Assembly (NCBI GenBank): GCA_030077755.1
Contig: JAQJZZ010000014.1
Location: 1 to 64,000, forward strand
Source of the DNA: Filosporella fistucella
Lineage: Eukaryota > Ascomycota > Leotiomycetes > Helotiales
Length of the DNA: 64,000 nucleotides
Direction of reading: 5' to 3'
Shown here: positions 22,901 through 32,874 of the stretch, piece after piece
Numbering within the stretch: position 1 is the stretch's first letter
How the letters are laid out: each line of letters opens with the position of its first letter
Translations under genes and position numbers: made by a program
The notes under the pieces: generated by a model
The model's database searches: none
What the model was told of the DNA's origin: nothing
What the model saw: only the letters and a program-made list of their open reading frames with translations

Positions 22901-25900
22901 TTATTTCCCGCTTTTTCGGGGTCTTCCCCTCCTCTTCTTCTTTTTACCTGGTGGCTGGGAGGTTCCTTTCTGATTTGCTTTAGGTGGCTCAACTTTATTA
23001 TCCCATTCTTTTATAGGTAGCCCATGGTTTTTAAGGTACGCATTTAATATTTCTTTTGCGTTCCTCAAATTTGGGTATGCTAGGAGCCAGGTATTATGGT
23101 CCTCTGGCCATCCCTTCCATTTTATGAGATATCTCATGTTTTTTATTCTGCTATCTTGCATATGGTCTAGAATGGATTCTACTTCCCATTCCTGCTCATT
23201 TTCTTCGTCTTTAAGCTCTGGCAGCTCACCCTCTTGGTACCGCTTAGGCTCTTCTCCTTCCCTTCCATAATACGGCTCTAGAAGCGATACGTGGAATATA
23301 TTATGTAATCTAGCATAAATGCTTGGAAGCTTTAAACGATATGCAGATTCTCCTATTAGTTTAACCACCTGGAAAGGACCTATATACTTAGGCTAAAGTT
23401 TGCTATACTTTATTCTCAGATTCTTGGTGGAGAGCATTACCCACTAATGGAGGGAGTAGTATTTGTCTAGCCGTGATTTGTTAAAATACTTTTCACGGCT
23501 TTCTTGAGCATGCTTCTAGAGACCTTTTAGGGCCTCTCGCTCTTTCTTTATCAAATTTGCTCTTTCTCGCGTAGCTGGTACCTCCCCCTTAATACCCCTG
23601 ACCTCAGGGTTCTATGGCAGCTTAGGATCATATCCGTAACACACCCTGAAAGGAGTGGAACTGAGAACCGAGTGGATAGAGTTATTATAGGTGAATTCGG
23701 CAAAGCTGAGTCGGTGCACCCAATTTGATTTTCTCATATTGTAGTAACATCTCAGGTAGTGTTTAAGCACCTGGTTCTGTCTTTCTATTTGCCCATTTAT
23801 CTGTGGATGAAATGTAGTGGATAGCTTTTGCCTATAATATAAGTAAAAGCATAATGCAGACCAGAAATTCGAAGTGAACACGCTGCCACGGTCCGAAATA
23901 ATGCCTCTAGGGCACCCAAAAACCGAGAATACTCTTTCCTAAAGAAGTTTTGCCATTTCGGGAGCTGTGATCTCCTTATTATATGGGATATATTTTGCCA
24001 TCTTGTAGTATTTATAGACTATTATAAGGATGCTATTAAGGATCTTCCCATCTAGGCCTTTCACAGGCGGAAGTCCTGTAATAAAATCCATGGTAATTTC
24101 TTGCCATGGTTATATTGGTTATGGGGGTGTCTGGAGCAACCCATAAGGAGCATGTCTCTTTGCTTTGCTCCTCTGGCACATAACATACTCTCTGATGTAT
24201 TCTCTCACATCAGATTCCATTTGTTCCCAGTGATAGTGTCTACGGAGTAGCTCCAGAGTCTTCTCTATACCGTAGTGCCCTGCCAAAGGGTCGTTATAAT
24301 GAAGTTTCATGACTTCTTGCCTTAACGCTTAATCGTTTGGTATATAGATTCTATTTTTCCACCTGATAGCACCCTGATCATTAACTATCCAGGTCCTAGA
24401 ATCTTGAGGCGGGTTGTTACATTCTCTCCCAGATTTATATGTAATGCATTTCTCATCATTGGTTTGAGCTAGCTTAATAAGCACCCTGAGAGGTGTCTGA
24501 AGAGGTGCCAATGCAGTGGCTGAGCGAGTTACTGCATTTATCCATAAACGTGGGAGAAGCAGTTTACAACCTGCTATTCCCTGGCGCAGTGTACTGAGGT
24601 ACGTACGATTGCCTTTACTAATAGGCTTAAATAAATCCATGGATAGATTATCTGAGGGGCCTGCTATAGCCGTTCCCAAGGACGCCTCACTATCCTCCCC
24701 CTGGGGTTTCCAGGTGCCTTTGCTCTGCTCTATCTGCATAAAGTATAGCTTGTTTTCTTTAATCATTTCGATAGCTCTATTCTCTGGCTATGTCAGTCTC
24801 ATAGACCTGATCACTGCCGCGAAGCCGCCGGCCAACTTATTCTAAAAAGTAGGCAACCATGATTGTGGATTTGAGAAGGTCTTATTTGCATTAGCCTCCT
24901 TCTCATAATCAGGACGCCTGCTAGGCGCGTCCGCCGGGTTTAAGGAACCTTTCCGGTATATAATCTCAAAATTATACGTAGATAGGTACATTGCCCATCT
25001 GGCTTGTCTTCCTTCCAAGTACTTTGCATTTGTCTAGTACTTGAGGTTATGGTGATCTATAATCACTTTAACCGTATGAACGGTACCTTTAAGGTAGTGT
25101 CGCCACTCCTTGAAGCTTTTAATAATAGCCAGCATCTCTTTATTATATGTGGCGTAATTTAGCTTAGCTTGGTTCAGTTTTCTCGAAAAGAACGCTACTG
25201 GCTTCCAATGTTCCTTTATACTACCGTCCCTCACCTGTTACGAGAGCGTGCCAGCTATAGCGAATCCGGAGGCATCTGTCTCCAGTTTAATCCTCTTAGA
25301 GGAGTCGAAATGGAGCAGGAAAGGCGCCTCACAAAAGGCTTCTTTGAGCGCACCGAAGCTCGCAATAGCTTTAGGAGTATAGATGAAAGGTTCTGTTTTC
25401 ACACCATTCTTCATTCCCTTTAAGGAATTGGTGAGGCCTGCAGCCAGGTTAGAGTATCCACGAATGAACCTCCGATAAAAGTTATAGAATCCTAGAAAGA
25501 TCTGGATCTCCTTATAGGATTCTGGCACAGGCCAGTCCGCTACGGTCCGAAGCCTTGCAGGGTCTAGATAGACACCATTTATAGCTATAATAAACCCTAA
25601 GAATTCAATAGTCTTGACTCCAAATTCGCACTTGCTAAGTTTTATAAATAGAGCATGCTTCCTGAGTCTCTGGAGAACCTTGCGGACGTGTTTAGGATGC
25701 TATGAGGGATCCTTTGAGTAGATTAAAATATTATCCAAGTATATAATTATGAAATTATCTAGCATTCCCGACATAGCACTATTGATATAGGCCTGGAAAG
25801 TTGCTGGTGCATTCGTTAGCCCGAAGGGCATTACCTAATACTTAAAGTGACCATAACGGGTCTTAAAAGCAGTCTTCTAAACGTCTTCTTCCCGTATCTT

Positions 25901-26350
25901 TACTCGATGATACGCATCTTTGAGATCTAGTTTCGTGAAAACCTTCGCACTAGTTAAGCGATTAAGGGTTTTATCTATTAAGGGCAAAGGATGCCGGTTC
26001 TTGATAGTAACCTTGTTAAGACCTCGATAGTCTATACACAATCTAATTCCCCCATCCTTCTTTAAAACAAATAGGATTGGGGCACCTGCGGGGCTTTTAG
26101 ATGGCCTGATCCATCCTTTTTCCAATGCATCCTTAAGGTACGTTTTGAGGGCCGCAAGTTGAGGTTTAGAGAGGTTATATAGGGGCCCATAAGGGACCTG
26201 CCCATTGGTCTCAATGGCATGTTTATAACCTCGTTCAAATATAGCAGCGCTATCTGAGTCAAACACGTCTTTGAACTCGGCCAAGTATTCTGGCAATTGG
26301 ACTTCCTTCTTTTCACCAATGGTATATACTCGGAGGGGTATAGGTGCCAT
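22901..26350 (-). pseudogene. retrotransposon pol remnant (RT, RNase H, integrase, chromodomain), copy 2
   Basis: Open pieces on the minus strand: reverse transcriptase 26350-25877 ([18 protein letters not shown]), RT/RNase H connection 25528-25238 (FLGFYNFYRRFI) and RNase H 25234-25034, integrase zinc region 24310-24119 (GHYG..., MCQRSK), integrase core 23881-23612, and the C-terminal part 23368-22901. The polymerase active site near 25725-25750 reads YLDN rather than YLDD, and the integrase zinc ligand before MCQRSK is Tyr where Cys is expected; both are G-to-A changes. The C terminus has a chromodomain (WEVESILDH..., YLIKWKGWPEDHNTW) followed by an AT-hook-like RRGRPRK, which places the element among chromoviruses that target heterochromatin. 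Confidence 0.85.
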
Positions 26351-27029
26351 TTCGGCATTAACACTATACCTCTTAGGACAAGTGCATTTCCCTTAATAAT
26401 TCTAAAGATAATCGCATTCGTTTGCCTTTGTAATAAATAGAGCTTGTGGCTCTAGGGTATTGTTAGCAGCCAGAATGGTATCGAACTCCTTTATAAATAA
26501 AATTTCAATACCATTCTAGTCCTTGGTATAGGCCCAGCGAGAGCTGGCCTAATCATATAACCCTATACCCTTTAGGCAGAACCAGTCATACCCTAGGATT
26601 AGCTTATATCCACTCTTTTCGAACCCGTAGAGCCTTATTTTAAACTCCTTAGTGGTTCCTTGGGAGTCCCTTGCCTTGATGATTACATTATAGGCTTTGG
26701 TTACCCGAAAACTACCTTTACCCACTACGCTAAACTAGATGTCATAATAGGCCGAAGGCACCATTCCTAACCTCTGGGCTTCATGGATGTCAATAAAGGA
26801 ATTGTTTACACCCGTATTAGCGAGTGCCTCCAGGGTACCTTTAGCCCCCATTGCGGTCTATAGTAACTTAGTAACGACTATCAAACGCCTATGTGATTCG
26901 CTGCCAGGCCCTTCGGCGCTTAAGACTTGGCGGGAGCTTTTCCCGAATTCCCTAAGGAATCTTCTCTTTTAATAGCAGCTAGCCTTTTAGCAGCTCGGAG
27001 GTTCCGTTTAGCCTCCTGCAATTTTGCTT

Positions 27030-28620
27030 TCTCTGGGTTGGCTTTTACCCATTCAGCTCTATTTGGGCAGATAGGGCTACTCGCAAGGTGGCCCTTTTAT
27101 TCACACGAATAGCAGGTTACCTTAGAGAGAGGCTTCCGGTCGCTATAAGATGTGCTTATAAAACTGCTCGATGGGGCGGAGGAAGCGTTCCTTTTCCGAT
27201 AGTCACGATCTTGCCAGGGCCATTAAGAGGCTCCTAAAGAGTTCCTCTCAGGCTTCCTGCCCTTATAACCACGTCTTCTTTCGGACTCATCGCTATTCTC
27301 CTGCTTACGCTTATTTCGGCTTATAGCACTATTTATTCTTTTCACCAGGATCTTAGCCTTCTAAGCGGCCATCTGCCAGCTAAGGACGGTATCCGGTATT
27401 ATATTTGTAGTCACAATTTGCATTTTTTCAATTAATGTCTCATTTGTAAGGGCAAGCTTAAGGGTAGCTACTCTTTTAGACTCCTCTCGACTTCCGGAGA
27501 GGTTTTGCTCTAGTAACTCCATCCTTTTTATTAATTGCACGATATTCTCATTAGGCCTTTATTTTAGCCCTTGCAATTTTCCGTAGGCTTTAGCACTACG
27601 CTCTCCACTGCTTTATATAATATCCAAACTCTAGCGTTTAAAGTCATCTCAGGCTATTAAAAGGCCCCGGCGATCTTGACATTTACTACTAAGAATGGAC
27701 TAGTGCTCTGCAGGTGGGCAACCCATCTTGAACCTTTGAACTATAGTGTTCACACGTTCCCTATAGGAGTTATATAAATTCGGCTGGTTATTAAAGACCA
27801 GCTCGAAGGCATCGAAGAAGGCCCGGTATTCCCTAGGGTTCTTGCCTTTATAGAAAGGTGGGAAGGTTGCCTTCTTCTTCATTTTAAAGGAGAGGTCTAT
27901 TCCTCGCTCCTGATCCGTCTGCGGCCATATACGGTCACTCATAGGAGGCTTAAAGCCACTATTCTCAGCATATGGATCACGGATGTGCATAGGCAACTGC
28001 ACCATAGGGCCGTAATTAGCGCCCGTTTCTATGATAGGATGGTGTGCACGAGCAATAAATGAAGTATTGTTAGGGCTTACTCGACCACCTATAAGGTTAC
28101 CCTTAGGGTCTATAAACCTAGTATGTGACCGACCTCGAGGTATAGATCCTCTATCAAAGATAGCAGCTTTATATACTTGCCTATCACGGTCGGCACTCTC
28201 TTTAAGGCGTCTAATAGCCTGCTTTAGTTCATTAATCATAATCTTCTAAGCATGTAACGCGTTAAGTCGAGCTGCGTCCCTCTCACGATATTCTCGGAGA
28301 ATGGATATAGGAGTAGGGGTAGGAATACGGGAGGGCTCCTGGGAAACCCCTAAAAGGGCACCAGTCATTTCCACGTCTTCCTGCTCCTATTCGGGCTAAT
28401 GGCCTTTGTCCGCCACATTAGTAACCTGGGACTCAATCCCATTAGTATATTCGCTAGGAGTTTCGTCTTCCTTAGCGGCGGTCCCAAGGACCTCTATAAT
28501 AACCGTCCTAGACGATTCGCCATTATGGTTCCTAGTGATCTGAGAAGAGGCTTGTCGGCGAGTCGTAACATTGGTGGCACACGCGGCGGCGCCGGTGGTA
28601 ATAGGGTTATTGGCAGACAT
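27030..28620 (-). pseudogene. retrotransposon gag remnant, copy 2
   Basis: Structural capsid/nucleocapsid region of the element. A start at 28620 (MSANN) opens a frame to 28396; after a stop a long frame continues at 28239-27700 with a gag-like segment around FPPFYKGKNPREYRAFFDAFELVF. Near 27060-27120 a zinc knuckle can be read (CYSC...KGH...C) but with a TAA inside it, where a CAA-to-TAA change by RIP is likely. Broken by several stops. Confidence 0.75.
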
Positions 28621-28682
28621 AGTATCGGTGGTCAAAAGGTCGATGAATCGTACTCCCGTCCTTAAAGGCAGAGAATTCAGAA

Positions 28683-28873
28683 TGTGAGACGTATAAATGG
28701 GAGGCAATTCAACGAGTAGAATAAGTTATATTCCAGTACGAGACTAAACTCTGGCCTTTTAGAATGCCAGAGTTGGACTATTTAAGGGGTGCCTGAGGGG
28801 TTCCTGTGAACTGCCGAATATAACCGAATAGTCGAGGTCATGTGAAACTACAATTCCAATTATACACCTGACA
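28683..28873 (-). repeat. LTR of copy 2 (element 5' LTR), with a perfect 9-bp stem-loop
   Basis: 191 bp from TGTGAGACGT to CACCTGACA, followed by GGATT. This is the best preserved of the four LTRs. It contains the inverted repeat AACTCTGGC (28747-28755) and GCCAGAGTT (28766-28774) with a 10-base loop; the stem is damaged in the RIP-mutated LTRs. As the 5' LTR it would carry the element promoter, reading leftward. Confidence 0.93.
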
Positions 28874-28906
28874 GGATTAAGGAAATAAGAAATGAATATT
28901 ATATTA

Positions 28907-29246
28907 TAGTCATAACTAATAAGTCACGAGACTAGTGGACCATAGGCTCAGCTAACGGGGATACCCATTAGGAAGGAGACCCTAGGTCACGTGACTAGTT
29001 GGATCCTATTAAACCCTTAGGATCCAAGGTGCCAGGAGCCTTGGAGCCCTAGGCTCCTGGGAGGATCCATTAAGAATAAAGGTTTTATATAAGACTAGCA
29101 CTTCTGCCATTAAATAGGAGCTTCGTGCTCAACTTCAAATAGTATTCTTTATACTTAGTAATATTGCAATTAGAACGTCTTCGTGATACACCTATCCCTT
29201 ACCCAGAACCATTGTACGAGCACCGGCCCATATAGCAACCGTTACA
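28907..29246. mobile_element. possible solo LTR of another element
   Basis: A 340-bp segment flanked by the 5-bp direct repeat TATTA (28902-28906 and 29247-29251). It contains a TATA-like TTTTATATAAG at about 29071 and near its right end TTACCCAGAACC, a word I associate with fungal copia-type LTR ends. It ends in GTTACA but begins TAGTC rather than TG, which would need a G-to-A change. The flanking repeat is low-complexity in AT-rich DNA, so this is tentative. Confidence 0.35.
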
Positions 29247-29451
29247 TATTATTAGGTAACCTTTTTCCTAAATCCCTTTTATAATATTAGGTCACATAGT
29301 ACGTGAGCGTTTATACCAAGACTCAGGATACCATAATCCTATTAAATAGAAATATTCTTCCTCGCTTTCCAACCCTTCAAGTGCATTTATAGATATAATA
29401 ACAGGAAAATTGTGAAACGCAGATTTGCTCAAAAAACTTGCAAGCGCACGT

Positions 29452-29832
29452 CTAGCAAATTCCACCTGACGAGCCGACGGCACAGACCTGTCCGCAGATA
29501 GCACGCCCCTCCAGCGCCTTAATATTACTCAATAAATCCAGCCCGTCGTGATTGATAGGTGTCAGTGCGGTAATGAGATCCGTGTACTCAGTGGGATAGT
29601 CAATGGAGAAGTTCCTACCAGGTGCGGCGACAACGTAGGCAATGTTCCATTCGTCGACCTTGGTGTACAGGCCCTTTTGGCCGATGAACGGCTCGTGACC
29701 TTCGACAACTAAAGCTTCGAATATAGCATAGTCAATGGGAGTAGTGGTGAAATTGCCCCATGTTCCAGCAAGAACGATGGGAATGAATAACATAGCCCCA
29801 AAGGCTTGCAAGGAAATTTGCTTGAGCATCAT
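29452..29832 (-). CDS. small secreted protein, possibly truncated by a TAG codon
   Basis: Single-exon frame of 126 residues that I do not recognise. Residues 1-23 form a clear signal peptide (basic KQ start, hydrophobic core, cleavage near VLAG/TW). The mature part is about 103 residues, has NFT and NFS glycosylation sequons, and ends in a cysteine-bearing tail (CGQVC...GGIC). The stop is TAG; the same frame stays open for another 24 codons to 29377 and includes five more cysteines, so TAG may have arisen from TGG by the G-to-A change common in this region. As a secreted, cysteine-bearing small protein next to transposons it has the profile of a candidate effector, but this rests only on size, secretion and location. 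Confidence 0.6.
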   Translation of the reverse strand: MMLKQISLQAFGAMLFIPIVLAGTWGNFTTTPIDYAIFEALVVEGHEPFIGQKGLYTKVDEWNIAYVVAAPGRNFSIDYPTEYTDLITALTPINHDGLDLLSNIKALEGRAICGQVCAVGSSGGIC

Positions 29833-31021
29833 TTTGCTACGGCGGGTTAGAGATGATCAAAAATTGTGAGGTTTGATTAAGGTAATTATAGTATAGTCTT
29901 TTTGACAACGGAGTGATGAATAATAACTTGTTGACAACTAAGTAATGAATAATAACTTGATAAGTGCTTGTTGCGGCGCTGAGCTGTATTCTTTTGGAAT
30001 GGGGCTTGTTCTGGCAGCCTGCGCTTAGGAGGAAGTGAGCTTGCGACTACAAAGTGAGCTATTGTCTTCTCTCTCTATATATATACGGCGTTCAACACAT
30101 TACCTGGCAGGAAGGATGTTGTATGAGTCGAACTCTGTTGGATTCCTAGCTAGTCGTTCTCATTATCGTATTGGATCCCGTGTTCCAAACGAGGGCCTTC
30201 TGTGGAAGCAGATGGTATCAGATCTCTATGCTTCGTAACACAAGCCTTTCGTGAAAGCCATTGGGTACCAGTGTGTTGGTTTTCCCATCCTATCCTTTCC
30301 TCGGCCTAACCGTTCGGGACTATTCCGAGCTTTCCGCGAATTGAAAAAAGGAACCAGCCTTGAAGTGAACCAGAAACAAGTCAAGTTGTACTAATGATTC
30401 ATCGGACCGTCATATTCCGTACTAAGTTGTACTCATCAAGGATAAGCGCGTCCTTGCAAAGAAAGTAATACTGGCTTACCATCAAATTAGTAAAGTTGTT
30501 CGTTTGCTAATAAATTGAGAACTACCAAGATTTAAACCAACAAATTCTGCATATCGTCTACCAAATAGAGCATCTCATGTTGCAGCCGGGGCGGCTCAGC
30601 CGGAACCGAGCCGAGAGTATGTGAGTGTGCTCTACACATGGGTAATATGTGGCAGATGCAGCGATTGCGAGTTCATCGAATTAATTTTCAACAATTCACC
30701 ACCAAATTATTTTATTAGATTTCAAGTTATATGAATACTTTTTATACTACCTGAAATCAGGTTCTCTTGCTTGGGAAAAGTTTATCTCATTGTAATCGTA
30801 GAGAAATCAAGCCAAAGGGGTAAGAATTTTCGGTTCGGAAATGCCAAGACATGGGCCATTTATTTCGCATCAGGAGAGGTGTGCTAGCCGAACGATTACA
30901 TATAGCACAGCTTAAAACAACGTGAAAAGCAAAGTCGATGTTCAATTCGTAATTTTATACGGAGCTCATTCATTGAGATCTTCTACGGCTATTGTACTTG
31001 GTCTCATTACAAGCCATTGCG
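29833..31021. other. gene-free region between the small secreted protein and the protease-like gene
   Basis: No credible gene. Contains an imperfect tandem duplication of 29 bp (29902-29930 and 29931-29959, 26 of 29 matching) about 70 bp upstream of the small secreted protein start, and ordinary promoter-like sequence upstream of 31022. Confidence 0.55.
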
Positions 31022-32463
31022 ATGAAGCTAACCACACAACTAATCGTCGTGCTTGGAGCTTTGTTGTCTTCCTCGTTAGCTCAAATATTTTCTCTGCCAA
31101 TAGTCAAGCATCAAGACAGCGACCAGGTTGAGCCTCGTCTTCTTCCTCCTTGTCGGGAAGGTGCCCAGGACCAACAACCTCTGACCGACACCTCTGGCAA
31201 TCTCGTTAGACACGCTCCGGTCGGAGATGTAAGATACTCTAATTAGAATTCAACTTGAGAATACAACCTAATATATCTTGAAAGATAAATGAATATCTAG
31301 CTGTATATACCGTCAACATTTCCTTAGGAACACCTCCTCAGACATTTCGCGCACTCATTGATCTTAATTGGTCAGACACATTCGTTCACTCGTCAAACTG
31401 CTTTGGCGCAGAATGCAAGGCATTCCAACGACTTTACAACTCGAGTGCTTCATCTACCTACAAACCGAACGGGAAACCTGTTACAATTATATATTATCCC
31501 ATTTCGGGATTCGGTCGTGTTTCCTCAGACGACTTCAAGTTAGGAACCGTACGCATGCCCCGTTTCGATTTTATTGAAATGAATACATATATTGACACCT
31601 ATCTTCCTCCCGACTCCGAGATACATTTATATGATAGTGTCTTGGGACTTGGGATGGATTACGAACTACGACCATGGGATCCAAAACCACGGCAAAGTAA
31701 AATACCTAGTCTCTTGAAACAAATGATTGCGAGGGGCTTTCTGGAAAGAAATATGTTTTCGGTCTTGTGGCCGACAGACACGAAGAATGCAGGTGATATT
31801 ATGTTTGGTGGGCTTAATGAGAGTCTGTTCACGGGAGATCTCGTAAGCCATCCGCTTTTGCTAGGGGAAAAGAAACAGTGGGGGACTCGAGTCGAGTCAG
31901 TTTATCTGGACACAAAAGATGGCATCGAAGAATTCAGTTCCAGCTCGAAATCCAGCGCGGAATCCAGCGCGGGGGGCAATTGGACGGCATTGCTCTCGAG
32001 CCGAACACCACTTATCTCAGTTCCGGCTAGAATAGCACAATCCCTTAACCAAAAAATCGGCTGGACAATTAACGAATGCACAGGCTCGATAGTAGTAGAC
32101 TGTGATCACATTCCGCAGTTCCCGAATCTGATAATCGGGTTTGAGAATCAGAATGTTACTTTGCGTGGATCGGACTACACGGTAAGACGGAAAGTTGTGG
32201 AGAGGGGGTGTAAAGATATGGCAGATGAATGCATGGTTATGGTTTCGCCCTCGCATATGGACGAGGATGATCCAGACTCTATGCTTTTAGGCATGGGATT
32301 TTTGAAGACGGTGTATACGGTTTTTGATTTGGATGAGAAGAGTGTTTCTTGTAAGTTACCAAGTCCCCCGCGAAACATTCCATATGAAACGTATATGATT
32401 AACAGTTGGTATGATAGTTGGTCAATTGATAACGATGAACGATTAACAATCCGTCTCTTGTAG
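31022..32463 (+). CDS. aspartyl-protease-like secreted protein (family A1 fold) lacking the catalytic motifs
   Basis: Two exons (31022-31228, 31285-32463; 56-nt intron) give 461 residues, a pepsin-type length. Signal peptide about 1-20 (MKLTTQLIVVLGALLSSSLA), then a short propeptide-like segment. NISLGTPPQTF, VLGLGMDYE and FLKTVYTVFDLDEKSVSC are textbook A1 landmarks. However the first active-site motif DTG is D-L-N (Asp about 95, LIDLNWSDTF) and the second, expected as DTGT, reads SSRT (Ser about 307 in ALLSSRTPLI), so the second catalytic aspartate is gone. The frame is otherwise intact through a Ser-rich insert (about 285-300) to the usual C terminus. Probably a secreted or cell-wall non-enzymatic homologue, such as an inhibitor decoy or binding protein; that role is inference. 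Confidence 0.85.
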
Positions 32464-32874
32464 TCTGGCGCGAGTCTTAATTCTTGATACAGTGTTATAT
32501 TGACAGTGTTATGCCGTATTGTATGCGAGAGGGTTGAAGGAGGGTATTATATTGGAATGACTTTAGGTTTTGAGTTTTTTGGTTTCGACTACGATAATTT
32601 AAGTTTGTTTTATACTCTGTCCTTTATATAATCGGATTCATATATGGGACCTCCCCCCTATAAACTTAGGACCTCCCTACCTCCTAAGCAAAACTTTGTC
32701 GGGAATAACCGTTAGACTTGATAAAGCTTAAGGAAAAATGGAAATGGATTTGTAAAATCAACTTTATATATTTCCTTTTAAAAGTTATTGATTTTTATTA
32801 ACATTTCATAGTTGCTCTTCCCTCACCAAATATAAGACATTACAACAGAATATTGATTTCTCTTACTTCTGCAT
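32464..32874. other. convergent 3' intergenic region
   Basis: About 410 bp between two converging genes, AT-rich, presumably holding both polyadenylation regions. No gene seen. Confidence 0.5.

Larger units (their letters stand above)
20959..28873 (-). mobile_element. Ty3/gypsy chromovirus-type LTR retrotransposon, copy 2 (full length, broken)
   Basis: A 7915-bp element with 191-bp LTRs (20959-21149 and 28683-28873) ending TGT...ACA, flanked by the target duplication GGATT (20954-20958 and 28874-28878). On the minus strand the order is gag with a CCHC knuckle, reverse transcriptase, RNase H, integrase and chromodomain, the order that defines Ty3/gypsy. A polypurine tract lies inside the left LTR (21150-21164 on the plus strand as GATTCCCCCC...). 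I did not find a standard tRNA-complementary primer site next to the right LTR. Stops and amino-acid changes of the RIP type interrupt every domain, so it is not autonomous. Confidence 0.95.

Noticed and set aside
13138..28873. CRISPR-like or satellite array in the repeat block
   Set aside because: The repeated units are explained as four LTRs and two element bodies; there is no short regularly spaced repeat.
29292..29504. 70-codon frame overlapping the end of the small secreted protein
   Set aside because: Different frame, no signal peptide; the in-frame continuation of the secreted protein explains the cysteine content better.
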